From a candidate division KSB1 bacterium (GTDB lineage: Bacteria > Zhuqueibacterota > Zhuqueibacteria > Thermofontimicrobiales > Thermofontimicrobiaceae), in assembly GCA_034506395.1 (NCBI GenBank), contig JAPDPQ010000010.1, positions 104,721 to 168,720 of the forward strand: a stretch of DNA of 64,000 bases, written 5' to 3'. The notes beneath the pieces are model-generated. The model ran no database searches and had not been told where the DNA came from. It was given only the letters and a program-made list of their open reading frames with translations. The translations under genes were made by a program, and so were the position numbers. Of the stretch, positions 1-8,198 are shown in pieces. Within the stretch, counting starts at the first letter, position 1. Each line of letters opens with the position of its first letter.

Positions 1-1
1 C

Positions 2-1123
2 CCCATGGGCTGGAATAGCTGGAATAAATTCGGCTGTGACGTAGATGAGAAGATGATCCGAGAAATGGCCGATGCAATGGTAGCTAGCGGTATGAAGGAT
101 GCGGGGTATCAATACATCGTAATAGACGATTGCTGGCATGGCGAGCGAGATGCACTCGGTTTCATTCAGGCCGATCCAGAGCGATTCCCCTCCGGAATCA
201 AGGCGCTGGCTGATTATGTACATTCCAAGGGGTTGAAATTCGGCATTTACTCGGACGCTGGTTGGAAGACCTGCGCTGGTCGACCAGGCAGTCGCGGCCA
301 TGAATATCAGGATGCGATGAAGTATGCGGAATGGGGGGTAGATTATCTGAAGTACGATTGGTGCAATACTGAAGGATTAAACGCCGAGGGCGCTTATTTG
401 ACCATGCGAAATGCACTTTACGCCGCAGGACGGCCCATTGTATTCAGCCTATGCGAGTGGGGCAGCAACAAACCCTGGCTTTGGGCGAAGGATATTGGCC
501 ATCTATGGCGCACCACTGGCGACATTTCAGTCAGCTTCGGCCAAGATATAGATCACGGCACCTGGAAATCATTGAGCGTCATGTCCATCCTCGATTTGCA
601 GGAGGGGCTGCGTGGCTATGCAGGACCCGATCATTGGAACGACCCAGATATGCTGGAGGTCGGCAATGGAATGTCGATTAGCGAAGATCGCGCCCATTTT
701 TCGATGTGGTGCATGCTGGCCGCGCCGCTCATCGCTGGGAATGATCTGAGAAACATGTCCAAAGAGACGGTGGCAATTCTTACCAATAAAGAAGTGATTG
801 CCGTCGATCAAGATTCTCTCGGCATCCAAGGCTTCAAATATTCAGCACAAGATAGTCTGGAGACCTGGTTCAAGCCGCTCTCAAAGGGCGCGTGGGCGGT
901 CTGCTTTTTGAACCGCAGCATCGCTCCGAAAAAGATATCATTCACATGGAAAGACCATACCATAGTGGACGATTTCGCCAAACGGGAGATCGATTTCAAA
1001 AAGGCGAGTTTCAAGATTCGGGACCTCTGGGCAAAAAAAGATGTTGGGACAACGGATAAGCCCTTGGTCACCAAGGTTGGCGGGCATGATGTGGTGATGC
1101 TAAAATTAAGTCCTATTAAGTGA
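2..1123 (+). CDS. Alpha-galactosidase (GH27), 5'-truncated by window edge
   Basis: This is a glycoside hydrolase family 27/melibiase-type enzyme that releases terminal alpha-linked galactose (or a related sugar). The first readable codons give P-MGWNSWN, which is the family's conserved start of the catalytic barrel. The frame is open to the window edge, so the signal peptide and true start lie outside. The YLKYDWCN motif (near residue 119 of the visible protein) carries the expected catalytic nucleophile Asp, and HWNDPDML (near residue 210) matches the conserved acid/base region. A C-terminal beta-sandwich domain follows and ends with VVMLKLSP. The visible 373 residues are close to the length of a mature family member. 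The next gene is convergent and a strong bidirectional terminator lies between them. The fold and family are clear; the exact substrate is inferred. Confidence 0.9.
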   Translation, partial: PMGWNSWNKFGCDVDEKMIREMADAMVASGMKDAGYQYIVIDDCWHGERDALGFIQADPERFPSGIKALADYVHSKGLKFGIYSDAGWKTCAGRPGSRGHEYQDAMKYAEWGVDYLKYDWCNTEGLNAEGAYLTMRNALYAAGRPIVFSLCEWGSNKPWLWAKDIGHLWRTTGDISVSFGQDIDHGTWKSLSVMSILDLQEGLRGYAGPDHWNDPDMLEVGNGMSISEDRAHFSMWCMLAAPLIAGNDLRNMSKETVAILTNKEVIAVDQDSLGIQGFKYSAQDSLETWFKPLSKGAWAVCFLNRSIAPKKISFTWKDHTIVDDFAKREIDFKKASFKIRDLWAKKDVGTTDKPLVTKVGGHDVVMLKLSPIK

Positions 1124-1362
1124 TTTTTCATTTTAGCTTAATGCTCAGCTACTAAGGACAGTGAATCTGTTGCCAATGTCTTTAACGGTTCAAGCTGAGC
1201 GACAGGTAGGATAGAATTCGTTTCTCTATAAAAATAACCAAGGGATTTTCATTAAAATGAGGACGTATCATTTCATTTGATTATTCTATGTGAAGTGAAT
1301 TTGCGCGAGTTTTCTCAGAGAACCGTCGCACAAGCCTCCCATCGCTTTAAGCGATAAAAATC

Positions 1363-1434
1363 AAAAAAGGAATATTGAAACTCAGGGATGCTTTTGGATG
1401 CATGGAGTCCCTTTAATTCAATATTCCTTTTTTT
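1363..1434. terminator. Bidirectional intrinsic terminator
   Basis: A perfect 17-bp inverted repeat (arms 1363-1379 and 1417-1434, core GGAATATTGAA/TTCAATATTCC) is flanked by an A-run on the left and a T-run on the right. It lies between the convergent galactosidase and M16 genes and should terminate transcripts from both sides. The loop holds a second small hairpin (AGGGATGC...GTCCCT). The rest of 1124-1471 shows nothing else. Confidence 0.8.
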
Positions 1435-1471
1435 ATTCGCTTCAAGTGTAAACGAGCTAATATCTGGATTC

Positions 1472-2974
1472 TCAGCGCAGAAAAAGCTCGGCCACTGGAA
1501 TGATCGTCACGTTCTCTGGCTTGATGTTGAGCGGATAGCGCTCGATCTCTCGATCTTCCTGGAGCACCTCTGCGGGTTTTGGAGTAACATATTTCATAGG
1601 ACTGGGGGCGTCCGCAATCAGTGCTTGCTTCAAGGCAATAGCGTTATTGGTTACAATAACGATTTTCAGGTTTTGATATTGTAAATGCCGTTTGATCGCA
1701 GCGTTGACCTGTTCCAACGTCAATCGATCAAGCATTTCAGGGAATTTTTTGAGATGATCTTGAACCCCATAAAATTTATCGTCCAACTGATACCCTAACC
1801 GCAATGATGTGGTTGGAGCGTAATGGAGATAGTATTTTTTGAGGAACTTTCTAGTCAATTCAAAATCCTGCTGAGTCATGCCGTTATCGACCAACTTTTG
1901 CAGCTCGCGAATAGCGGCACGAAGGGCGAAATGGGCAGCCTCGGTCTGGACAGGCCGGATCCAGATCTCAAAGATCTGTTGCCTTCGGCCCACATTCGGG
2001 GCGGGAAATTGTCGCGCCCATCCGTTGGGAAAGCATTCAATGTATGAATAATCACCATAATTCATCCCGCGCGCCTCACGGATGACCTGGTACAGGTGGC
2101 TGCTCGAGTTGCGATGCTCGCCAAACCAGGAATTAGCCAGCCATAGTGCATAGAAATCATCCTCACCTCGCAATACATCGATTGGAAATCCTATGGAGAT
2201 GGCGCTGGAGCGAGTGTCCTTTTCGACCAGGATCACTTGCCGACCGTCGATCGGTAGGGGAGAGGGCTTCTCAACTGGAACTGGAGCCCCTTTCGGCAGT
2301 TTATTGAGCGCTTGTTTCAGCCGATGCACAAGCTCATTGTCAAATCCTCCACCAATGCCGATCACCAAATTGTCACGAGCAAAATATTTTTTATAGAAAT
2401 TTTTTATATCATCCAAGGTGATCGACTTAACGCTTTCGATCAGCCCCGCTTCAGGGTGGCCGTAAGGTGTTTGCTTAAAAATCGCCTGATAGAGAACTTC
2501 TTTGCCGAGCGCTTCATCATTCGCATAACGCAAAGTCTTTTCGAGGTAATTGATCGTATTGCTCTTGATCCGCTCAAAGTCCTCGGGTTTGAATGCTGGG
2601 CTGATGATCGCCTGGGTGAACAGATCGAAATAGCGATCGAGATTATCCCGATGGATTCTCCCGCTGATCACGGTCATCTCCTTATCCACCGAAGCGCTAT
2701 AGCTTGCAGCCATGGGATAAAGTTGTTCGAGGATCTGATCGTAACTATTTTGTTGCGTGCTTGCTTCAGTCAGCATCGCGGCGGTCAATTGGGCCAATCC
2801 TTCTTTGCCAGAGGGATCGTTCTGCGAGCCGACCTTGAACCAGATCGCAAACGAAATGGTCGGATCGGATGAAACCTTGAGCAGAACGGTTTGATCATTA
2901 AGTGAAGATCGACAGCCGGCATAGAGAAAGCCGAACAGAATAGCCATTGCAAAAACAATCATGGGAGATTTCAT
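1472..2974 (-). CDS. M16 peptidase-like protein, inactive subunit, probable lipoprotein
   Basis: This has the fold of the insulinase/processing-peptidase family M16, a two-domain zinc peptidase built as an active/inactive pair. The N-terminus is hydrophobic and ends in LYAGC, which suits lipoprotein processing and outer-membrane or periplasmic attachment. At the place of the zinc motif HxxEH the protein reads GLAQLTAAML, so both histidines and the glutamate are gone; this is the non-catalytic partner. The start is supported by AAAGGAGGG eight bases upstream, and the start codon overlaps the stop of the preceding M16 gene by four bases (ATGA). The two products probably form a heterodimer, as seen in related bacterial M16B pairs. 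Substrate unknown. Confidence 0.85.
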   Translation of the reverse strand: MKSPMIVFAMAILFGFLYAGCRSSLNDQTVLLKVSSDPTISFAIWFKVGSQNDPSGKEGLAQLTAAMLTEASTQQNSYDQILEQLYPMAASYSASVDKEMTVISGRIHRDNLDRYFDLFTQAIISPAFKPEDFERIKSNTINYLEKTLRYANDEALGKEVLYQAIFKQTPYGHPEAGLIESVKSITLDDIKNFYKKYFARDNLVIGIGGGFDNELVHRLKQALNKLPKGAPVPVEKPSPLPIDGRQVILVEKDTRSSAISIGFPIDVLRGEDDFYALWLANSWFGEHRNSSSHLYQVIREARGMNYGDYSYIECFPNGWARQFPAPNVGRRQQIFEIWIRPVQTEAAHFALRAAIRELQKLVDNGMTQQDFELTRKFLKKYYLHYAPTTSLRLGYQLDDKFYGVQDHLKKFPEMLDRLTLEQVNAAIKRHLQYQNLKIVIVTNNAIALKQALIADAPSPMKYVTPKPAEVLQEDREIERYPLNIKPENVTIIPVAELFLR

Positions 2975-4320
2975 GACTTCTGCCCTCCTTTCAGCACCAC
3001 GACGGTTCGTTTTTGTTCGACCAGCAAATTATTGGCAGCATCACGGATGTCGGCTGGCGTAACCTGTTCATAGGTTTCATAAAGCTGATTCACAGCCTCA
3101 ATGTCACCAGTCAGGGCGATATAACGGGCCAAACTTCCAGCGACATCATCGGGCGTTTCTAATCCCATGAGGAAGCTGTATTTGAGCCGGCGCTTCAAAT
3201 CGTTCAATTTCTGCTTGCTGACTGCTTCTTGCTTGAAATGTTCGATTGTCCGATAGATCTCATTCTTGATGTTGTCAATATCGTCCTCCCGCTTGATCAT
3301 CGTCCAGATAGTCAGCAGTTGCGGATCTCGAGCTGAATTGAAATCGGCCGAAATAAATTGCACTCGCTGCTCGTTCAAGACCAATTTTTTATATATATCG
3401 CTGGTCTCGCCGAACGCCAAATCGCCCAAGAGAACGCAAGCTGCCATGGTTTTGCTCTTGGGGTCAAAAGCCAAGGATTTATAGGCGACGCAGAGGATCG
3501 GCAACGTCTCTCCGTTATAGGTGACATTGGCAGTACGTTCGGCCTGCTGTTCTGGTTCTGCTGGGATTTGCGGTGGAACATAGCCTGGTTTCCAATTTCC
3601 ATAGTATTTTTTGACCAACTCCATTGTGCTGGCTGGATTAACATCTCCCACAATCACCAGGACTACGTTTTCTGGTCGATAATAGCGATTGAAGAAGGAG
3701 AGGCTATATTCGTACATCGTTGGCATCGCTTCGATATCCTGACGAAAGCCGATCGTCGTATGCTTATAGGTGTGGACATCAAAAGCGGTATCCATGAGCT
3801 TTTCCGAGAGCAAAAACCAGGGACTGGAGAGGCTCTTCAAATATTCGCCATGAACGGCCCCGGCCTCGGTTTTGAACGCTTGTTCTTCGTAGTATAAATT
3901 TTGAAAACGATCGCTTTCTAATTCCATAACCTTTTCGAGGTCCTCTGAAGCGAAGTTTAAATGATAACAGGTCAGATCATCAGAAGTGTAGGCATTGGCA
4001 TCGGCACCCATCTCGGTGATGAGTTTATCATAAACCGAACCAGGGTATTTTTTGGTCCCCCGAAACATCATATGCTCAAAAAAGTGGGCGAATCCCGAAT
4101 GCCCTGGCTCATATTCATCACGGCTACCCGTCCGAACGATGCTATAGTAGGCCACTAACCCCGGGCTTTCCATAGGAATGATGATCACCTTTAGCCCATT
4201 ATCCAAAACCTTTTTATGATATGGATAGGGGAAGATCCCGCTGGCTTGCTCCGACTGAGCAGCCAACGCAAAAACATAAAACAGCAATAACAACAATGAG
4301 CTCATCATTACAGTTTTCAT
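2971..4320 (-). CDS. M16 zinc metallopeptidase, active subunit, exported
   Basis: This is the catalytic member of the M16B pair. HFFEH (about residues 79-83 from the chosen start) is the inverted zinc motif HxxEH, and the downstream TEAGAVHGEY region carries the expected third ligand Glu. A signal peptide (MKTVMMSSLLLLLFYVFALA) opens the protein, so it acts in the periplasm. The ATG at 4320 is chosen because AGGAGG lies 12 bases upstream and the signal peptide begins cleanly there; in-frame starts at 4332, 4347 (ATG) and 4362 (TTG) have poor or no ribosome site spacing. It overlaps the inactive subunit by four bases, so the two are translationally coupled. The function is probably degradation or processing of secreted or envelope peptides. 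Confidence 0.9.
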   Translation of the reverse strand: MKTVMMSSLLLLLFYVFALAAQSEQASGIFPYPYHKKVLDNGLKVIIIPMESPGLVAYYSIVRTGSRDEYEPGHSGFAHFFEHMMFRGTKKYPGSVYDKLITEMGADANAYTSDDLTCYHLNFASEDLEKVMELESDRFQNLYYEEQAFKTEAGAVHGEYLKSLSSPWFLLSEKLMDTAFDVHTYKHTTIGFRQDIEAMPTMYEYSLSFFNRYYRPENVVLVIVGDVNPASTMELVKKYYGNWKPGYVPPQIPAEPEQQAERTANVTYNGETLPILCVAYKSLAFDPKSKTMAACVLLGDLAFGETSDIYKKLVLNEQRVQFISADFNSARDPQLLTIWTMIKREDDIDNIKNEIYRTIEHFKQEAVSKQKLNDLKRRLKYSFLMGLETPDDVAGSLARYIALTGDIEAVNQLYETYEQVTPADIRDAANNLLVEQKRTVVVLKGGQKS

Positions 4321-4844
4321 AATGAGTTTCATCCTCCTGGATTTCATCCAAAGATACACCAATTATGACTTAAGATTTGGTGATACTTAATTGAGCAGCT
4401 CCTTTGGTTCGTCCATGAGAGCCGCTATTCATAAAATTATTTCTCATAACTGAACGTGCCTTTTGAAACGATATCGGATGTCCATAATGCCAACCGATAA
4501 GAAGCGCAACATAAAATTGAAAATCATATTCGAATCGGTTTCAAAAATCTGTTCAAGAATTTTAAACGAAAACTGACAATGGCAAAAAGGATTTGTTGAT
4601 GATTCCGATTCTTTGGAAAAGATCAGGTATTTTGAGGATATTAGTATCCCACTGCCCCCAAAATCGAATTGCACGAAAGCTTTTATTATGCAAAATCCGC
4701 CTCATAGATAATGGCTTAAAAATAACAAACCAGAAAAATAAATGCAAATGATTTCTTTCAATAAATGTGCTGTACATCAAGTTTTTTTATAGCAAGAATT
4801 TTAAATTATCAACAGAAAAGATAATCAACCAGGAGGACAAAGCC
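4321..4844. other. Divergent intergenic region, no gene seen
   Basis: This stretch separates the M16 operon (left) from the lipoprotein gene (right). It is AT-rich and should hold promoters for both sides, but I see no convincing -35/-10 pair, conserved repeat or RNA. Short open frames on the minus strand (4444-4780) look like chance. Confidence 0.4.
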
Positions 4845-5681
4845 ATGAAGAGAGCGCGAACGAAAAAAATTCTTGCTCTGGGGGGTATGATTATCTTGTT
4901 AATGGGTTTGACGACCTGTGAGAAAGAACCTACTAAGCCGGTTGCTGTGGCGCCCGATTTACCACCCGTAGAATCCTTGCAGGCCGATCTCTCCTTTTTC
5001 AAGCTGAATTCCAATTCAACTTTAAATAAAGCCACTCTTTCTAAAAGCAATTTTTTCGCAGCGGTTTTCCGAGTTTCCGCGATCAATCTTACGGTATTGG
5101 CAGCTTCGGCCGTTCCGACTGCTGTACTGACCGCGGCGCTCACTCAGCCAGCAGAATTAAAATCCGATGGAAAATGGCACTGGATTTTTCACGCCTCTGA
5201 GGGACCTCTGACCTTTAGTGTCGATCTAGCTGGGTGGATCGATACCCAAAATGGCGAGGCAGTGTGGGAAGCATATATATCAAGCAATGCCCATCTTCCA
5301 CCGTTGGAGCATTTCCTCTGGTTCGAAGGACGGGCAAAAATCAGCAACAAAGAAGGATGGTGGACCTTTTATGACCATCAATCTCCCGATTCTCTCATTG
5401 CTACTCTAAAAGTTGAATGGGATTTGAGTGATGAAAACGATCGGGAATTGACCTTCACCAGGGTGAAAGTTGGATGTAAAAATTATGGAGATTATTTGAA
5501 GTACGGGATAGAATTGACGGATCATTTTTTGATTTACTACGATGCCTCGACAAATCGGACCAATACGATCTATTGGAATTCTGAGACACGGGCTGGATAT
5601 ATCGAGTGGTTCGATTATAACAATGGGCAAAAAAGTTATTGGGATGAATATTTTAATGATATATCGGGTCCTCCAGCATAG
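4845..5681 (+). CDS. Unknown exported protein, probable lipoprotein
   Basis: I do not recognise the family. The ATG at 4845 is preceded by a strong AGGAGG (4831-4836, spacing 8); the longer frame upstream to 4767 has no such support. The protein begins KRARTK, then a hydrophobic stretch and LTTC near residue 26, an acceptable lipobox, followed by a Pro-rich spacer, so export and lipid anchoring are likely. The C-terminal two thirds is rich in Trp, Tyr and beta-strand patterning (for example WHWIFHASEG, HFLWFEGRAK) and reads like a repeated beta-meander, resembling a small beta-barrel or lipocalin-like domain; that is only an impression. About 278 residues. An intrinsic terminator follows directly, so this is probably a single-gene unit. 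Confidence 0.7.
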   Translation: MKRARTKKILALGGMIILLMGLTTCEKEPTKPVAVAPDLPPVESLQADLSFFKLNSNSTLNKATLSKSNFFAAVFRVSAINLTVLAASAVPTAVLTAALTQPAELKSDGKWHWIFHASEGPLTFSVDLAGWIDTQNGEAVWEAYISSNAHLPPLEHFLWFEGRAKISNKEGWWTFYDHQSPDSLIATLKVEWDLSDENDRELTFTRVKVGCKNYGDYLKYGIELTDHFLIYYDASTNRTNTIYWNSETRAGYIEWFDYNNGQKSYWDEYFNDISGPPA

Positions 5682-5704
5682 TTGAATCGTTTCATTCAAC
5701 GACC

Positions 5705-5747
5705 AAAGCCCTGGTGCTAATCCCCTGATCGGTACCAGGGCTTTTTT
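5705..5747 (+). terminator. Intrinsic terminator after the lipoprotein gene
   Basis: AAAGCCCTGGT (5705-5715) pairs with ACCAGGGCTTT (5734-5744) and is followed by a T-run. It lies 24 bases after the stop codon. Confidence 0.85.
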
Positions 5748-5868
5748 ATTTGGAGAGATCAAATCTGGTGAGCACACTCGGAGCTCCCGCATCGTCCTTT
5801 CAAATAGACTTCATTTTTTTTAAGGTCCGAAAACAAATTTTCCGCAAATAGAACAGACTGCCGGTATT

Positions 5869-5896
5869 TTGCGCACAAAAAGAGCAAATTTATTCT
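5869..5896 (+). promoter_or_regulatory. Candidate trp operon promoter
   Basis: TTGCGC (5869-5874) and TATTCT (5891-5896) are separated by 16 bases and lie about 60 bases before the leader peptide start. Both boxes are imperfect. It is placed where the trp promoter should be, but other placements are possible. Confidence 0.35.
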
Positions 5897-5954
5897 CGAT
5901 GGTATCGATCCCTTTTGTAACGGTTTCATTTGATCAATGAATTTTAGAGGCAGT

Positions 5955-6023
5955 ATGTTTTATAATATATCAAAAATCGACAATGCGAACAACTGGTGGT
6001 GGCGCTGGATGAATTGCACGTAG
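5955..6023 (+). CDS. trpL: trp operon leader peptide (22 aa, WWWRW)
   Basis: A short open frame starts with ATG at 5955, with AGAGG (5946-5950) four bases upstream, and ends with TAG at 6021-6023. Residues 14-18 are W-W-W-R-W: three consecutive Trp codons (5994-6002), one Arg and a fourth Trp. It precedes a terminator hairpin and trpE. This is the classic layout of a tryptophan attenuator: when charged tRNA-Trp is scarce the ribosome stalls on these codons and the downstream terminator is not formed. The leader is too short to appear in routine ORF calling. The peptide itself needs no function. Confidence 0.88.
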   Translation: MFYNISKIDNANNWWWRWMNCT

Positions 6024-6090
6024 GCGTCCACCCATTATTTTTTAAAGAAAATCTCATTGGCCGTGGATGTCTACAGTCCACGGCCTTTTT
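5994..6090 (+). promoter_or_regulatory. Tryptophan attenuator (segments 1-4) with terminator hairpin
   Basis: Segment 1 lies in the Trp codons (GGTGGTGG, 5995-6002) and can pair with segment 2 (CCACCC, 6028-6033). Segment 2 (GTCCAC, 6026-6031) can alternatively pair with segment 3 (GTGGAT, around 6063-6069, with one G-U). Segments 3 and 4 form a perfect 9-bp terminator stem, GGCCGTGGA (6059-6067) with TCCACGGCC (6077-6085), followed by five Ts. The mutually exclusive 1:2/3:4 and 2:3 pairings are what ribosome-mediated attenuation requires. The pairings were found by eye; no folding energy was computed. Confidence 0.82.
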
Positions 6091-6096
6091 AATTGG

Positions 6097-6131
6097 AAAG
6101 GCTGTGATCTAAAAGTAAGACAGCCTTTTTT
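6097..6131 (+). terminator. Second terminator-like hairpin before trpE
   Basis: AAAGGCTGT (6097-6105) pairs with ACAGCCTTT (6120-6128) and runs into a T-tract. It sits between the attenuator and trpE, so the leader has two tandem terminator-like hairpins. Whether it terminates independently or backs up the attenuator cannot be told from sequence. Confidence 0.6.
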
Positions 6132-6160
6132 ATTTTCAGCCCTAAAAAAAGGAATAATGT

Positions 6161-7636
6161 ATGAAGCTTAACCAATTATTGGATTCAAAAATCAGAATGA
6201 AATCGTTCAGCAAAAAATTTCTTGCTGACATGGATACTCCTGTATCCACGTATCATAAATTGAGCGATCAACCTTATTCATTTTTGTTGGAGAGCATGGA
6301 GGGAGATGGGCAGCGCGGCCGGTATTCGGTTATTGGAATGAAGCCTTTGCTCATATTTAAGCGACTATCCAATCATACTATTATTGAGAGTCCGCTTTCA
6401 GAGGATCAACTGGATTTAGGAGATGGAAATCCATTTGACCATTTGAAGTGGATATTGACCAAGTTTGAATTTGATCGAACAGCCTTATTTGAATGCGGTT
6501 TTCTTTGCGGGTATATCTCCTACGATGCGGTCAGGCATATCGAGCAAATCCCAGCCAAATCAAGGGTTGATTTGCAACTGCCTGAGATCCTTCTGGTATT
6601 GCCGACACAAATCATCATTTTTGATAATTTCAACCACACGCTTCAACTCATTATCCACTTTGAGGATGGGAGTGCGCCGAAGCAGTTAGCTGAACGTGCA
6701 GATGCTTTTTTTGAGATGACACTCAAAAAATTTTCTTTACATCAGCCGAGAATAAGGGAGATACAAGGGAATCCGAAAGCGTCAGCGCCTGGGGTATGGT
6801 TCAATATGACGGATGAAAATTATCTTCAGAGCGTCGTTAGAGCCAAGGAATATATCCGAAATGGGGATATTTTTCAGGTCGTCTTGTCGCGTCGATTTCA
6901 CGGCTCGATCCACTGTGGGGGATTCGATGTTTTTCGGATGTTGCGGTTGATTAATCCCTCCCCGTACATGTTCTACCTCAATTTTAATGGATTGGAACTT
7001 GTGGGGTCATCACCAGAGACCATGGTCAAATATGACGGTTCTCGAGTAATGGTTCGACCCATTGCCGGAACACGCCGGCGCGGGCAAACACCAGATGAGG
7101 ATCGCAAGATCGCGGCAGAACTGTTACACGACGAAAAAGAGCTGGCTGAACATGTGATGCTGGTAGATCTGGGGCGCAATGATATTGGCCGGGTTGCTCG
7201 ATATGGAACTGTGAAAGTGGACGTGTTGAAGCATGTGGAGAATTATTCTCATGTCATGCACATCGTTTCCACTGTGACAGGTGAATTACAGCCAGGATTC
7301 GATAGTGTCGATGTATTTAAAGCCTGCTTTCCTGCTGGAACGGTCACTGGTGCGCCGAAAGTCCGTGCCATGGAGATCATTGATGAACTGGAAACGACGC
7401 AGAGAGGCTTTTATGCGGGTGCGGTCGGTTATTTTGATTTTTGCGGAAGGATGGATACCTGTATAGCTATTAGAACAATGTTGATCAAAAATAAAATCGC
7501 ATACTGGCAAGCTGGAGCAGGGATCGTCGCTGATTCCGTGCCTGAAAAAGAGCTTGAAGAAACAGGGAATAAAGCACGAGCATTATTCAAGGCCATTTTA
7601 ATGGCAGAGGAGGCTCATGATGATTGCCGTGATTGA
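6161..7636 (+). CDS. trpE: Anthranilate synthase component I
   Basis: TrpE converts chorismate to anthranilate using ammonia passed from TrpG, the first committed step to tryptophan. The 491 residues match the usual length. An LLES motif near residue 43 belongs to the tryptophan feedback site. The C-terminal chorismate-binding domain is clear: FQVVLSRRF, PSPYMFYL, GSSPE, RPIAGTRRRG, HVMLVDLGRND and AGTVTGAPKVRAMEIIDELE. AAGGA lies seven bases before the ATG. It is the first structural gene after the attenuator and overlaps the next gene, so enzyme subunits are made in coupled amounts. Confidence 0.97.
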   Translation: MKLNQLLDSKIRMKSFSKKFLADMDTPVSTYHKLSDQPYSFLLESMEGDGQRGRYSVIGMKPLLIFKRLSNHTIIESPLSEDQLDLGDGNPFDHLKWILTKFEFDRTALFECGFLCGYISYDAVRHIEQIPAKSRVDLQLPEILLVLPTQIIIFDNFNHTLQLIIHFEDGSAPKQLAERADAFFEMTLKKFSLHQPRIREIQGNPKASAPGVWFNMTDENYLQSVVRAKEYIRNGDIFQVVLSRRFHGSIHCGGFDVFRMLRLINPSPYMFYLNFNGLELVGSSPETMVKYDGSRVMVRPIAGTRRRGQTPDEDRKIAAELLHDEKELAEHVMLVDLGRNDIGRVARYGTVKVDVLKHVENYSHVMHIVSTVTGELQPGFDSVDVFKACFPAGTVTGAPKVRAMEIIDELETTQRGFYAGAVGYFDFCGRMDTCIAIRTMLIKNKIAYWQAGAGIVADSVPEKELEETGNKARALFKAILMAEEAHDDCRD

Positions 7637-8183
7637 TAATTATGATTCGTTCACCTATAACTTAGTTCAGTTCCTCGGTTGTCTGGGGCAACAAATTGAA
7701 GTCTATCGCAATGATCAAATCACGATTGCCGACCTTGAGCGGTTGGCTCCTGATCGGATTGTCATCTCTCCAGGGCCAGGTTGGCCGAAAGATGCGGGCA
7801 TCACGATGGGGGTGATTGAGCATTTTGCTTCAAGGATCCCAATTTTGGGAGTTTGTTTAGGTCATCAGGCCATTGGTCAGGTGTTCGGCGGTAAAATTGT
7901 GCTAGCGCCCGAAATGATGCATGGAAAATCTTCGAACATTTTTCATGAAGAAAGGGGTATTTTCAAAAATGTGACAAATCCGTTCAAAGCCGGGCGTTAC
8001 CATTCATTAATGGTTGCTCCTGAGTCACTACCAGAGACACTCAAAATTACGGCGCGTACGGATGATAATGTGATCATGGCGATAAGCCATAAGACCTATC
8101 CTACCGTAGGCGTCCAATTTCACCCCGAATCAATTTTAACAGAGCAGGGAATGCTAATTTTAGAAAATTTTTTGTATCTTTAG
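7620..8183 (+). CDS. trpG: Anthranilate synthase component II (glutamine amidotransferase)
   Basis: TrpG is the class I glutamine amidotransferase subunit that supplies ammonia to TrpE. Seen: IDNYDSFTYNLVQ at the N-terminus, SPGPG oxyanion strand, GVCLGHQAIG with the nucleophile Cys, and VGVQFHPES with the catalytic His-Glu pair. About 187 residues, typical for the stand-alone subunit. Two adjacent ATGs are possible (7617 and 7620); GAGGAGG at 7607-7613 is spaced better for 7620. The gene begins inside the end of trpE (overlap of 17-20 bases). No fusion to trpD is present. Confidence 0.97.
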   Translation: MIAVIDNYDSFTYNLVQFLGCLGQQIEVYRNDQITIADLERLAPDRIVISPGPGWPKDAGITMGVIEHFASRIPILGVCLGHQAIGQVFGGKIVLAPEMMHGKSSNIFHEERGIFKNVTNPFKAGRYHSLMVAPESLPETLKITARTDDNVIMAISHKTYPTVGVQFHPESILTEQGMLILENFLYL

Positions 8184-8198
8184 ATGAGGAGTCAGCTC

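Noticed and set aside
4444..4780. Minus-strand frames upstream of the lipoprotein gene
   Set aside because: No ribosome site, no motif and overlapping alternatives in two frames.
5961..5966. TATAAT as a -10 box for trpE
   Set aside because: It lies inside the leader peptide frame and has no -35 at a suitable distance; using it would remove the leader.
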